A stretch of DNA of 64,000 nucleotides from Immersiella caudata (Eukaryota; Ascomycota; Sordariomycetes; Sordariales; Lasiosphaeriaceae): NCBI GenBank assembly GCA_030512335.1, contig JAULSU010000007.1, positions 930,001-994,000 of the forward strand. Direction: 5' to 3'. The notes below the pieces were generated by a model. It was not told the DNA's origin. It searched no databases and worked only from the letters and a program-made list of their open reading frames with translations. A program made the translations under genes and the position numbers. Below, piece after piece: positions 39,511 to 50,843 of this stretch (position 1 is its first letter; each line of letters begins with the position of its first letter).

Positions 39511-42198
39511 GCTAATCTAACCTCGTTTTTCACCTTACAGGAGAGAGGGGCTATGCTTTTTATATGGCTAACGGTACTATTAGTGCCCTTTACACAGTGG
39601 CCCTCTGGGGTTTAATGTCTTTTTACTAGTGGTTATAATTAATCTGGGCTCTTATAATGCAATTTCTTGAGTAGTTTTAAGTAACTAGGATTATTAACTG
39701 ACTTTTAAAAGTTTAACTCAGGGCTGTTATTTAACTATTTAATAAGATAATAAAGTTCATTACCGTAGGGTTATAATATTAAAATCTTCCTTATCGGTAA
39801 TAATCTTAATCTTTTTAAATAATACGTTTTTTAATGCTAATTTAAGAAAAGAAACGTGAAAAACCTTAGTCTGCACTTTTATAAAAATAAGTAAGTTTAA
39901 CCAATAGTTAAAAATAGCGATCTTTCTTTTAACATGGAACGGCTTAAACCTTTTATAAAATTCTTAAAACCTGTTAACGCGGATAGCCACCCGGGGTGTA
40001 TCTATTAATGGTCGTTAGCGGAGTTCCGGTTCCCGGATAAAAAGCGCGAAAAACGGTGATGTTTTAATTAACTTAATAACAGTAGTGTTATAGACTATCT
40101 GGGCTATAGGCGATAACTTAAACTAATTATCTTATTTAAAGTTAATAAACGATTAAAGATACGTTTTAAGTACCTGGTTTAATAGTTCCGTCTGGTTATT
40201 AGTCTAGGGATAAAGGCGGTTAAAAGCTTACTTTTTACACCTATTTATAGTATTAATCCTTATTAGAATTTAAATATAAATATTTTATCATAATATAAAA
40301 CGATATTATCTAATTAAAGGTATTAAGCCACGATATATTATTTAAAAAGACAAATAAGTTACCTTACTGTTATTTATGTTAAATATAGTAAAAAGTACAC
40401 TTATTTTATTAGTCTATCGATTATTACCCAGATAAAGTTATAACTAACATTTATCGTAAGAACTACTAATTTAGGGATCCTTATAATAAAGTCTATTAAG
40501 ATAAAGCTTTACGGTGTTTTTAATACTGGGAGAGGTTTAATAAGCTTATAAGGCTTATACTGTTTGGTCTTTAACCGGTTACAAATGTCGTAACTGTCGA
40601 TAACCTCTTTTACCAGCTTCTTTCTTCCTGGGAAGGTGTAGCCTTACTAGGCTTGTAATAACGTTTCCACCCTTCCTATATATCCACCCGTTTATAAGCT
40701 ATAAACGTTTTGAATATATTCTCGCTACTTATTAACAGGGTTGGGATTAATTTAATTTAATTTAATTTTTCCTGAAATTAAAATTAAACTAGAAAAAATT
40801 AAATTAAATTAAGGTTTAAACTTAAAGGCAGGAATAATTTAAATATAAATTATAAACAAATATCTATAGCTAATTTTAAACTATTCTTAAATTCCTGCCT
40901 CTGAGAGCACTGGAGAGGCCCTGTATTACAGGGCCTGCCAGTAAGTGAAGGATGGCTCGCGTACCCTGCACCGCTTGGGTACCCTGTACCTATAGCCACC
41001 ACTCACTAGCCACAATGTGGTTTCGAACCTTCTGAGACCACATAAGTAATTACGAGGCCTGTGGAGAACCTCTACCGTAATATTCTATTATTGTATTAGT
41101 AGTAGAAAGCTCTGGAATTCTATTCCAGAGCTCTTACAGCTTATAATAGGCCCTCTCATCTCCTGTTGTTAGCTTTTCTCTTAATTAAGCATCTCACAAG
41201 TAATACAGTTGTTTATTAAAGTGTAGAGTTCACTGAAACCTGTTGTTTTACAGCGCATAGTCTGCTGTAACTTGTCTTTTAGGCTCTGTAGTACTGGCTT
41301 TCGTATCCTATAGCGCTCCTCCGGAGCACTGTGCCCGCACTTCTTCCCCTGAAGGAAGCCTGTATTACAGGCTTCCACAGGCTCTCAGGCGCTGTATTAC
41401 AGGCCTGTATGCCGCTACAAAGAAACAATAATTTTTTTTTAAATTTTTTCTTAATTTCTTAGATTAATTTCTCTAAAATTTAAAATTACTTAGTTTAATT
41501 TTTATACAAATTAAAACTAAATTAAACTAAGAAATTAAAATTAAAATTAAAAAACTAAAAATTAATTCCCAACCCTGCTTATTAAAGGAGTAAATGTAAG
41601 GTTTATTTTTATAAAAGAGCTTTAAGCCTTACCCAGGGTCTTTTATCATCACCACTTTTAAAGAAAGGTGTTTTACTAAGTACTTCCACCTGTGGTGTTA
41701 ATATATTAAGTAGTCTTCGTTATAAAATACATATACCCCTAGAATTCTCTTACTAGGTATTTATAAGGATAAGGTTTAATAATAACATCCTTAGGTATTA
41801 CCTGGTAAGTATATTATTACCATTTAACATGATATTTTTAGGTGGAATTTATAAAAACTTATACGTTATCTTTTAATATTTAATTATTTAATACCTATAA
41901 CGTGTATTTTAAGATGTTATCTACATGCCTCTGTAAATATTATAACAGGTTTAAAATCTTTCGCGTTCTCTTAGTAATTATAGCTGCGGTGAAGGGTATT
42001 AGCTCTGCTGTTTTTTATTCCCTTAACGTGGTAGATTTTAAAGTGGGACAGGGCGATTAACTTAGCCCACCGTTTAAAGCTAAGTTTTTTATTAAAAAAT
42101 AACGTAGATTATAGTAATCAGATAAGACTTTAATAGGTTCTTCTGTACTGTTAAGGTATAAGGCCTATTTTAAGAAATACTAAATAATCGATCTAAGT
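39407..42198 (-). mobile_element. Antisense Ty3/gypsy fragment, split by a MITE
   Basis: The reverse complement follows the complete gypsy element from the tRNA-like module through chromodomain and integrase to reverse transcriptase. One landmark is GGTTCCCGGATAAAAAGCG at 40030, the inverse of the integrase-end sequence near 49275. The MITE 40736-41577 interrupts it with an 8-bp duplication. Neither LTR is present. Confidence 0.75.
40736..41577. mobile_element. Complete hAT-like MITE, 842 bp, with 8-bp target duplication
   Basis: Best copy of the family. The ends CAGGGTTGGGATTAATTTAA and ...TTAATTCCCAACCCTG are inverted. The duplication CTTATTAA is at 40728-40735 and 41578-41585. No coding capacity. 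The GC-richer core (40890-41430) is full of perfect palindromes: GGCCCTGTATTACAGGGCC, AGCTCTGGAATTCTATTCC, GCTCCTCCGGAGC, GGAAGCCTGTATTACAGGCTTCC. The 5' end resembles that of the hAT at 19576, which could supply transposase. It is inserted in antisense gypsy sequence. Confidence 0.9.
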
Positions 42199-42829
42199 TC
42201 TGTTAAATTCTAGCCTCTGAGAGCGCTAAAGAGGCCCTGTATTTACAGGGCCTGCCAGTGAGGAAAGCACTGGGTACCCTGCACCTGCAGCCACCACTCA
42301 CTAGCCACAATGTGGCTTCGAACCTTCTGGAATCCAGAAGGCCTCAGGGCCTTCTGAGGCCACATCAGCGATTACGAGGACTGTGGAGAGCCTCCACCAT
42401 ACTATTCTATTATTGTATTAGTAGTAGAAAGCTCTGGAATTTCCATTCCAGAGCTCCCACAGCTTATAACTAGCCATCTCCTCTCCTGTAATTAGCTTTC
42501 CTCTCAAGTAAGCAATCTACTTCCTTCAGTTGAGTACTACTCACTGAAGCAAGCAATTCACAAGCAATACAGTCGTTTATTACAGTGCAGAGTTCACTGA
42601 AACCTTATGTTTTACAGCGCATAGTTCGCTGTAATTTGTCTTTTAGGCTCTGTAGTACAGGCCTTCGTTTGCTTCCTTCAGCACCTTAGTAAGCTCTGCT
42701 GTCGTACCTCACAGCGCTCCTCCGGAGCACTGTACTCGCATTTCTTCCCCTGACCGGAGCACTGTACTACAGGCTCCCACAGGCTCTCAGGCGCTGTAAT
42801 ACAGGCCTGTAGAGTGCTACAACGCAACA
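42199..42829. repeat. MITE core, left arm of an inverted pair
   Basis: 631-bp copy of the MITE core without the AT-rich ends. It matches 51405-52079 in reverse orientation, including private features such as GACCGGAGCACTGTACTACA and a CTTCCTTCAGTTGAGTACTAC insertion not seen in other copies. So the two arms share a recent ancestor. Confidence 0.8.
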
Positions 42830-42868
42830 GAAGTAAACCATATTTACCCTTCATATATACCAACGTTA

Positions 42869-43359
42869 TGTGACGACCTGCGGGCCACCCTTGTAGGTCG
42901 GAACGGACCGACGTGTCCCCGCAGGCGCCACAGTGTGCAGACAGTGTAAACCAAAACGCGCACACGGATTGATCACCCTGATTACTGAGAGGAAGGAGTG
43001 ATCACGATAAACGCCAAGACTATTAATCACCTTACTCACTGAACAAGCCCAGTGATCAGAGTGATCAAGGTATAAGTTACATCTTTATTAATTAGTATAA
43101 ATAGTTATCATCGTACCCACGATAGTGTGAGGAACCTTCTGTTCCTCACGTAAGTATTCGCTCGTTAATTGAACCACTTTCGATTATATCCTACTGTACT
43201 AACACTTAGAGTGTTACTCTGTCTTATAGTAACATACAACCACCATTGACCAGTGAACCCCCTGTCTGTAAGGACTTACCTCTGCACTACTCCTCTCTAC
43301 CCACCCATCCTATCTAGCGACCCTGCCAACTGTCTGTTAACAGGCCAGAGGTTGTAACA
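42869..43359 (+). repeat. 5' LTR of the complete gypsy element
   Basis: TGTGACGACC...GGTTGTAACA. The first 65 bp form a GC-rich hairpin: outer stem CCTGCGGG/CCCGCAGG, inner stem GGCCACCCTTGTGG in less mutated copies. The rest is mutated by transitions. Confidence 0.95.
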
Positions 43360-43379
43360 CGATACTTACGTCTACCCTT

Positions 43380-44484
43380 AAAGACCAGTACTACAGAGCT
43401 TACAGACACCATATCCGCCGTTAGATCCTCGCCACAGAACCCTTCTACAGGTAATAACAACAATGGGACTGGTGACGTACCCCTTCTTTCCCCCCCCCGA
43501 CCTAGCAGCCCGGAAACCTCGGATAATGACGAACTTACTAAAGATAAACTCCAAGCCCTAATGGGAAAGTTTGTCAACTCCTTAATAAGGTTTAATACCA
43601 CCGATTCAGCAATCACTACACGAACAATTAAAACCGGTAATCCTAAGCCCTTCACAGGGAAGGTATCAGAACTTTTACCATAGCTTACTCACCTGTAACT
43701 TAATTTCCGTTTACAAAACACTTCCCGGATCAAAACTAAGATTATATACGTAACCTTTTAAATAAAAGGAGACCCTAACTTATAGTTTAACGGAATCTTT
43801 AACAATTACTTCTTATCTGTCCCCGATAAAAGGCGACTTATCACTACCAGAATCTTTAACACGGACGAAGGATAAGTTAACTTTAAACACAAGATTACCA
43901 GAATGTACAGGGAACGCGACAAATAAAAATAAGCCGAAAACCGTTTAAAACAGCTAAGCCAGATTAGCTCAGCTGCAGCCTATCTTTCCGCCTTTAACCA
44001 AGACCGCTACCAAGTTAACTGGGATAAGTCTGCTTTTAAGTACCGCTTTTATAAGGGCTTTAAGCCCTAAGTTAAGGATAAGCTGTGTAAGTTAAACCGC
44101 TACGTACTTAACTTTAATAACTACGCTAATAAAGCCATTAAAATCGATGCTCACCTGTATAAATGAAAAATAGAAGATCAAGGACACTACTAAACACCTA
44201 AACCACAGCCAAAGGCTAACAAAGGAAAAAAATACTAACACCAGAGCACCGCACACAGTACCCACCCAGGACTAATAGATATCGGTATAGTGGGAAAAAG
44301 CGGAAAAAGCGCCCAGGGCCCAAACCCTAAGCCTAAGGATAAGTCGAAAATCCAGTGTTTTAACTGTAACAAAAACGGTCATTACGCACGGGAATGCCGT
44401 CAGGAGAAAAAGAAGGTCAGGTTTGACCCGTTACCAGAAGGAAAAACCGTTCGATCTAACAGTAAAGATAAAGTCACTATATAA
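43380..44484 (+). pseudogene. Gag with CCHC zinc knuckle (RIP-damaged)
   Basis: The structural nucleocapsid protein of the retroelement. The frame in phase with 43522 reads DNDELTKDKLQALMGKFVNSL, a capsid-like helical region (SAAAYLSAFNQDRYQVNWDK near 43970), and a Lys-rich linker. A perfect zinc knuckle CFNCNKNGHYARECR follows at about 44357-44401, then basic KKKVRF. Stops before 44290 are TAA/TAG/TGA at positions where Trp or Gln would fit. The last 65 codons (44290-44481) are open. A TAA at 44482 separates it from the next segment in the same frame. Confidence 0.82.
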
Positions 44485-46148
44485 ATGGTTAACTTAGGAA
44501 ACGACGACAACCTAATCACTCCCTTACCCCATTAGTTAAAAGCCGATGATAAATACACCAGCGTAAGCGAAACTTAATACGGGGATCCCCTAGAGCGACT
44601 ACCCCTCTTAAAAGACACCACTAAGGTAGTACGAGAACTTATTAAAGGGATAGGTTAGTATTTCACCCGAGACACACCACCCTTTAGTAAGCACATGGCG
44701 GAGGAACAGAGATTAAGAAATCGGGAATAAAGAGTGCTTATCCCTAGCTTAAAGACCTAACTAGTAATATTTAGAGCTAATATACCTAGGTTAAGTAAAG
44801 TTCCCTAGGGGGTGTAGGTTATAGAAGACCGACCCACGGAAGGAACGTCTGCGTGGGATAAGGTACCTAAGGTACAGGTCGATTAAGACCGATTTAAGGA
44901 ATAAATCTCGGTCCTTTTAAGCTGAGGAATAATCTAAGGATTATAAAGGATAATAACTACCCCGAGGCGTGACATATTCCCCGGGTGGGTCCAGAGAGCA
45001 CGGGAGTACTACGTATAAAGTATGTTATATAAAAGCCTACCTAACGCTAAGAAGGAGCGTTAATAACACCGGGAATAGGCCGCCTTTAACAGAAACGCGC
45101 CAGTAAGTGGCCTGGGGAGTGTCTCTCCTAAAAACTATTACTAATTTCCTAACATACGGTAAGCCCGAGTTTCTATGGCCAGATACCTAGGGAACCACCA
45201 CATATCTTACGGACTGGAATCGCTTTACTAGAAAGTATTAACTGAGATTTATATAATTAAGGAAAGTATAAACCCGGCAGCTAAAACGTTTATAACACTT
45301 ACCCTTTAAGGATAATTCTATAACGCTATAAAAAGGTTTGTTAACGAACTAGAATTCGAATAAAGGGTAGAAGGAATTTATAACCCCTTTAGCTCCGTTT
45401 ACCATTGGGGAGACTGGGAAGAGATTCCTGTGGTGAAGCGTATAACAGCTAGAAGAACGCTTAGTATATTAAGCCTCGACTTACACACCTCTACCCTTAG
45501 GGCCCTTTAAGGAGAGGAAGAACATTTAAAGATCCTTTAAATCAGCTGTGTTTACAACTTCTGCGATCTCCTTACCCATAGGGGAATAAAGACATACTAT
45601 AACCACTGGCCTACTATCTAAGAAGGAGGATCTGTGGCCTGTGTTTATAAGGATATGCCTTAGAGTTACTACCAGGTGCTTTTAGGAGGAGTAAACCTTA
45701 CGTTGTTTAATAATATCCCTGTGGTATACGTGGACAAGGGAAAGAAGGAACAGATATTAGCTTGTTATCCCTGTCTTTCCTACCTTATCTATCAGGACTT
45801 TAAGACCTGTGATTAGTATTACCGGTTCCATTAAGGAACGTACGAAAACAGCGTTTTCAGAAATAACACATGGCCACTTATCCCCGAGTTTAGGCGAATA
45901 TGCACTATTAAAACCTAAAAAGCCGATTAAAACCTGAAGAAGGATACCAGGCACCTTACATACCACGTCCGAGCAATCTATAAAGCTTACCCCCGAATCC
46001 GCCTGGGAAACGGATTTAAGCCCTCCGCCAGGGCCAGAAACCAGTAAACCACTAGATGGCAAAAGCTATAAGACGAAAAAGAGGCACTTATCGGCTAGGC
46101 TAAGGAAGACCTTTTAATGATAGAACTATTATGATAACCCACCTCGAG
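44485..46148 (+). pseudogene. Unassigned polyprotein segment between Gag and protease
   Basis: About 550 codons in the same frame as Gag, broken only by stops of RIP type. Recognisable stretches include LGNDDNLITPLPH (from 44491), DPLERLPLLKDTTKVVRELIK, GGSVACVYKDMP near 45625, LLGGVNLTLFNNIPVVYVDKG, and ILACYPCLSYLIYQDFKTC near 45755. No retroviral domain that I know matches. Protease sequence starts only after 46180 and in another frame. It could be a C-terminal Gag extension, or a captured or additional domain. Confidence 0.55.
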
Positions 46149-49100
46149 GAAAAAAGAAACCATTAGTCTGTCTATATGGACGTAACGGATAGGTTTGGGA
46201 AACTATTCCACGCATAAGTAATAATTAACAGTGGTAGCGTTACCGATATTATTAACCCTAAGCTAATTAATAAGAAATAACTCCCTTACCGAAAACAAGC
46301 GTAAGAAACGACAATTCGCTTTAAAGAAGGAGAACTTTACACTTACAATAACAGGAAGCTCACTCATAAGGCACCACTTTTAATCACGGTGGACGGCAAC
46401 GAATAATAAGTAACCTTTAACATTCTACCAGTCTTTAGCTATAATATAATCCTAGGTAAGCTATAGCTGAAGAAGTATAACCCTGTGATCAACTAGAACG
46501 CTGGCCAGTTAAGTTTTAACTGACGGGAAAAACCCAAAGATCCAGGCTCCAGTAACCAGATTATACTAATTAATATACTATAAGGGTATACCAAACAGTA
46601 TAATATAAGTGTTAAACCGGATAATATACCCACTAAGGACGACCCAAAAAACGCTAAGGTTAATAAACTATCCCCATTATAGATACGGTTTTATAAGACG
46701 GATAATCCGTACAACTTAGGTTACAAATCTGGTAACAACCAAAAGGTACAGTTACATCGATAACCACTAAGGAAGACGGCAGGATAATAAGATACCTAGT
46801 TATAATAACAGGCCCTAAATAACCTGTCTAAGGTTTTAAAAAAATACCAGAAGTATTTAGTGTTTAAAGAGAAACTGTTACACTTACCGGACTACAGACC
46901 CTTTAACTATAAGATCAAACTAAAGCCAGGGGCTCAGTTAAAATCTTTCCCAACATACCACCTTAACCCTTAGTAAGCCAAGGCCCTCCAGGAGTACATC
47001 GAAGAAAACCTCACCTTAGGATTTATCCAGAAATCCCAGTCACCAGCAGGTTACCCAGTATTATTCGTACCCAGAAAGGACGGCAAATTACGCATAGTAA
47101 TTAATTACCGTTCGTTAAACGAAGTTACTATTAAGAATCAATACCCGCTGCCCTTAATTAACGAGTTTAAAGAGAGGATTACCGGGGTAGATCAGTTCTC
47201 CTCGTTTAATTCTCTAAACACGTTCAGTTATAAACAAATCGCCGTAAAAGATAAGTGGAAAACCACATTCTAAACACACCTAAACTATTACAAATATCAG
47301 GTGATACCTTTCAGGCTTACTAACACCCCCGTAACATACTAAAGTATAATTGACCACGTTCTCCGCCCCTTTATCGATAAGTTTGTGTTCGTCTACCTTA
47401 ATAATATCCTTATCTACTTAAAAGGAGATAAAAAACATTATAAGTATGTTTATCTCGTCCTCTCCGCCTTAAAAAAGGCTAACTTAACGGTAAACCCTAA
47501 TAAAAGCTAATTCCACGTCCAGGAACTCGATTTCCTAAGATTCAAAATCTCACCCAAAAGGATAGAGATACAGAAGTCAAAGATCAAGGCTGTCACAAAC
47601 TGGCCAACACCCACTTCATAAACAGGAGTTTAAGCCTTTATTAGCTTTATAAACTTCTATCGATGGTTTATATAACACTTTACTAAGGCTGTTAAACCGC
47701 TCCACGAACTCACGGGTAAAGGAAAGCTATTTACGTGGACTAAACGACATTAAAAGGCGTTTAATAAATTAAAACGCGCCTTTACTACCACACCAGTGTT
47801 AGCACTTCCCGACTTTTCAAAACCTTTCCAAGTTAAGACCGACACCTCCGATTACACTTATAAAGGAGTGCTAAGCTAAATAAGTGACGACGGACTTTAA
47901 CACCCCGTGGCCTTCCTTTTAAAAGGGATCTATAGGCTAGTACTAAGATACCCCATCCACGATAAGGAATTAATAGCCATCATCTAGTGTTTTACAGAAT
48001 AGGCTCCTTACCTTAGTAGTACAGAGGAACCAGTTAAGGTCCTGTCCAACCATAACAACCTATGTTATTTCCTGATAAAGAAACTCAGTCCCCGGTAAAT
48101 AAGATAGGCTGAGTTAATAGCACCATTCCATTTTAAGATCCACCACGTTAAGGGAACGGAAAACAGAAGGGCTGACGCCCTTAGCCGTCGCTATAACCAC
48201 CAGGAGAACACTAAAGACCTCAAACCAGTTATAATATTTATTCTAGCAGCCGATAAAACCCTAAAACATACACCGTAAATCTTAGATAACTGGATACCAG
48301 AAGAGGCACAGGTTTTCATAAACTAATACCCGGACTGGGAAGTTAACGATAGTATTCAACTCTTCACCAACTCCTACTAAAAATACCGTATTAAATGGCA
48401 ATAAGATAACTATCAGGCAAAAAGGCAGGACTTCCCCAGGTACTGTAACACCTCCTGTTAAGTCAAAGGACCTTACCCAGATTACAAAAAAGCTAATAAA
48501 CTATTAAAAGAAATAGAAAAAAGACCCTAATTAAGTGATCTCCTTTTTTATAAAGGGAAACCCTATATCTACACACCCTTAAAACAGAAGAAGTATATTT
48601 AATAAATATATAAAGCAAGAATTAAAAGACATATGGGAAAAGCGAAAACGCTTTCACAAGTATAATAAAAATACGCCTTTTTAAGAATAAAAAAGCTAGT
48701 GGAAGAGGTTATCAATAACTACAATATCTGTAACTCAATAAAAACACGTAGATATAAGCCTTACAGGCTTCTTAAACCACTTCTAACCCCCCACACACCA
48801 TAGAGTTCTATTTTAATAGACTTTATCACTAAGATCCCCAACTCTAAGGATCCAGTAATAAACGTCAGCCACAACTCTATCTAGGTAGTTATCGATAGAC
48901 TGATAAAATAGGCATATTTCTTACCATATTTAAAATAAACGACAGCTAAATAACTTACTTACCTTTTTAAGCGGCATATCGTCTCCTAACACCTTTGGCC
49001 TAATAATATCGTTTCTAATTAAGATAAGCTGTTTATCTCTAAGTTCTGGTAAGGATTAATGTAACAAATAGGTGTAAAAAGCAAGCTATTAATAGCTTTT

Positions 49101-49895
49101 TACCCTTAAACTAACAGATAAACAGAGCACCTAAATCAAACCCTTAAAATATACCTCCAAGCGTTTATCAACTTTAAACAAGATAACTAGCTTAAGCTAT
49201 TACTAACAGCACAGATAACCTATAATACTATTATCGTTAAATCAACTAAGATCTCCCTATTCTTCACACTTTTCAGCCGGGAACCAGAGCTCCGCAAGGG
49301 GCTACTTACAAATACGCCCTAAGCTGCCGTCCGAGCCAACTGACTTTAGGAGTTATATAACCACTTAAGGGCCGAACTTAAATTCACCTGTAAACGAATA
49401 AAGGGATATTACGATAATAAAAAAGCCAAGGGACCGACTCTCTAAGAAGGAGACCCAGTTTACCTTTTTTCGCGAAATTTACACACTTAACGGCCAAGCT
49501 GTAAACTTGACTTTAAAAAACTCGGACCGTTCCTTATTAAAAGGAAGATCGCTACCTTTAATTACAAACTCGATCTACCCACCTTTATAAAGGTATGGAC
49601 TAAGGTTTTTCACGTTTCCCTCCTCGAGCTAGCACTAAGGAACGTCCCGCTTAAGAAGAAGATTAAAGTACACATTGATGAAGAAGACTTTAATATCGAA
49701 GAAATCCTAGATTTATAATATCGTAAAGGTAAACTTTATTATCTTATCAGATAGCTAGATTACAGCCCTAAGTTGAACTCTTAGGAGTTAGTTGATAATC
49801 TCTCCTGCCCTGAACTAATCGAGAAATTCCACCGCGAAAATCCAGATCAACTATAACCAGTAAAAAGACGCCACCCCTAGAGGACTATGGCGTGA
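46149..49895 (+). pseudogene. Pol: protease, RT, RNase H, integrase, chromodomain (RIP-damaged)
   Basis: Enzymes for cDNA synthesis and insertion. Protease: VTDRFGKLFHA then INSGSVTD (normally DSGA) near 46230. Reverse transcriptase: FVPRKDGKLRIVINYRSLNE (47067-), QYPLPLINEF, and the catalytic box as YLNNIL (normally YLDDIL) at about 47395. RNase H: VKTDTSDYTYKGVL near 47835 and LRYPIHDKELIAII near 47940. Integrase: VVIDRLIKWAYFLP near 48890 and an NRWTEHLNQTLKIYLQ-like core near 49120, then FSREPELRKGLL. Chromodomain: FNIEEILDL, LYYLIRW, ELIEKFHRENPDQ at 49690-49855. Aspartates changed to asparagine and Trp/Gln codons changed to stops fit G-to-A and C-to-T mutation. Chromoviruses use the chromodomain to target heterochromatin. 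Confidence 0.88.
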
Positions 49896-49983
49896 AAGGC
49901 ACTATAATAACACTGTTAACCATGTAAAAAACCGTTCAACATACGGCTTTACCTAATAGGTGAAACAGCAAGTTAAAGGTAGT

Positions 49984-50101
49984 AACCTATATAAGATTTG
50001 AACCTATAACCTCTCACTAAGGGTAATCCTTTGTGAATAAACCGCGATTATTCACAAAAGATGACCTAAAGTAAGCGCGTTAACCACTGCGCTAACGGAC
50101 C
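49984..50101 (-). tRNA. tRNA-like gene with intron, antisense inside the gypsy element
   Basis: The minus strand folds as a cloverleaf. Acceptor GGTCCGT pairs with ATAGGTT through wobble pairs and one mismatch. D arm GCGC...GCGC encloses AGTGGTTAAC (A box TAGCGCAGTGG). Anticodon stem CTTAC/GTGAG. T arm ATAGG-TTCAAAT-CTTAT (B box GGTTCAAATC). An insert of about 46 nt sits after anticodon-loop position 37, where nuclear tRNA introns lie, and contains its own hairpin TTTGTGAATAA/TTATTCACAAA. The apparent anticodon is UAG, but RIP may have changed it. A functional tRNA is unlikely now. A tRNA-derived SINE head is the alternative. Confidence 0.55.
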
Positions 50102-50104
50102 ATT

Positions 50105-50690
50105 CCATTATTAAAACTCACCTTTGTTACTATAACCCTTAGCCTGGTAGCTGGACTACCTTCCCCAGAATAGATCTAAACAACTGTTAACAACAGACCC
50201 AAGCTAAAGGAAGCGACAACCTACCTTAAGAAGCGGTTATCACCAGTAGCAGCGACCCCGCAATTATACCACCATTTAGAAACGCCCCCCAGTTTAACAC
50301 TTCGGAGAGACCGGACTCCATAAGATCGGGAGCGGTCAGGACTTACTAACGTTCCTCCTTATCTTATATTACTAACTCGTGCTTAAAGAGCTTATCTGCC
50401 TAACGTACTAACCCCTTCCGTTAGTCCTTTAGGTGATTAAGCTTAACCAGGTTAGCCTGCAGCTAGATAAACACCTCGCGCTTTTCCTCGTCCAGACGTT
50501 GTTTTTCCTTAATAACGTTCCGGAGGATTATCGGGTTATTACCATGGATATTACACGATAAGTAAACCTAGCCCCTAACACCGATGTAATTCCCGTAAAA
50601 CTCGCTCTTACTAGCCGTTTTACACTCCAGGTCAAGGCGCGTGTAACAGGAGTAACAGACCGGTATAATAATACCAAAGGTACTAATGAA
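50105..50690 (-). pseudogene. Antisense reading frame of the gypsy element
   Basis: About 190 codons in one frame on the minus strand between the chromodomain and the 3' LTR, broken by about ten TAA/TAG stops and no frameshift. It starts near PVCYSCYTRLDLECK (a CxxC with a third Cys, 50640-50660). It continues through YIGVRG, LSCNIHGNNPIILRNVIKEK and a charged probable coiled coil (QRLDEEKREVF...RKGLVR...ADKLFKHELVI) to LMESGLSEVLNWGAFLNGG. It ends with a hydrophobic segment IIAGSLLLVITAS. No family recognised. Antisense frames are known in some LTR retrotransposons. Start and end are approximate. Confidence 0.6.
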
Positions 50691-50843
50691 AAGGGCGTTT
50701 TCAAGACGACAGTCAGTAGATAAGGGTTTCGTTCTCCTATTTTATCTCTTAATCACATTAACAGGTATAATTATAATAGTTATTAGGAGGAAAAACACAC
50801 CTCGGAGCCTTTATAAAAAAAGGATAATGAAGAGGGGGAATCG

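Noticed and set aside
42258..42965. Short frames in MITE cores
   Set aside because: They cross palindromic non-coding units and differ between copies.
46150..46156. AAAAAAG as a programmed frameshift site
   Set aside because: Other gypsy copies have GAGGAAAGG-type sequence at this position, so the A-run was created by G-to-A mutation in this copy.
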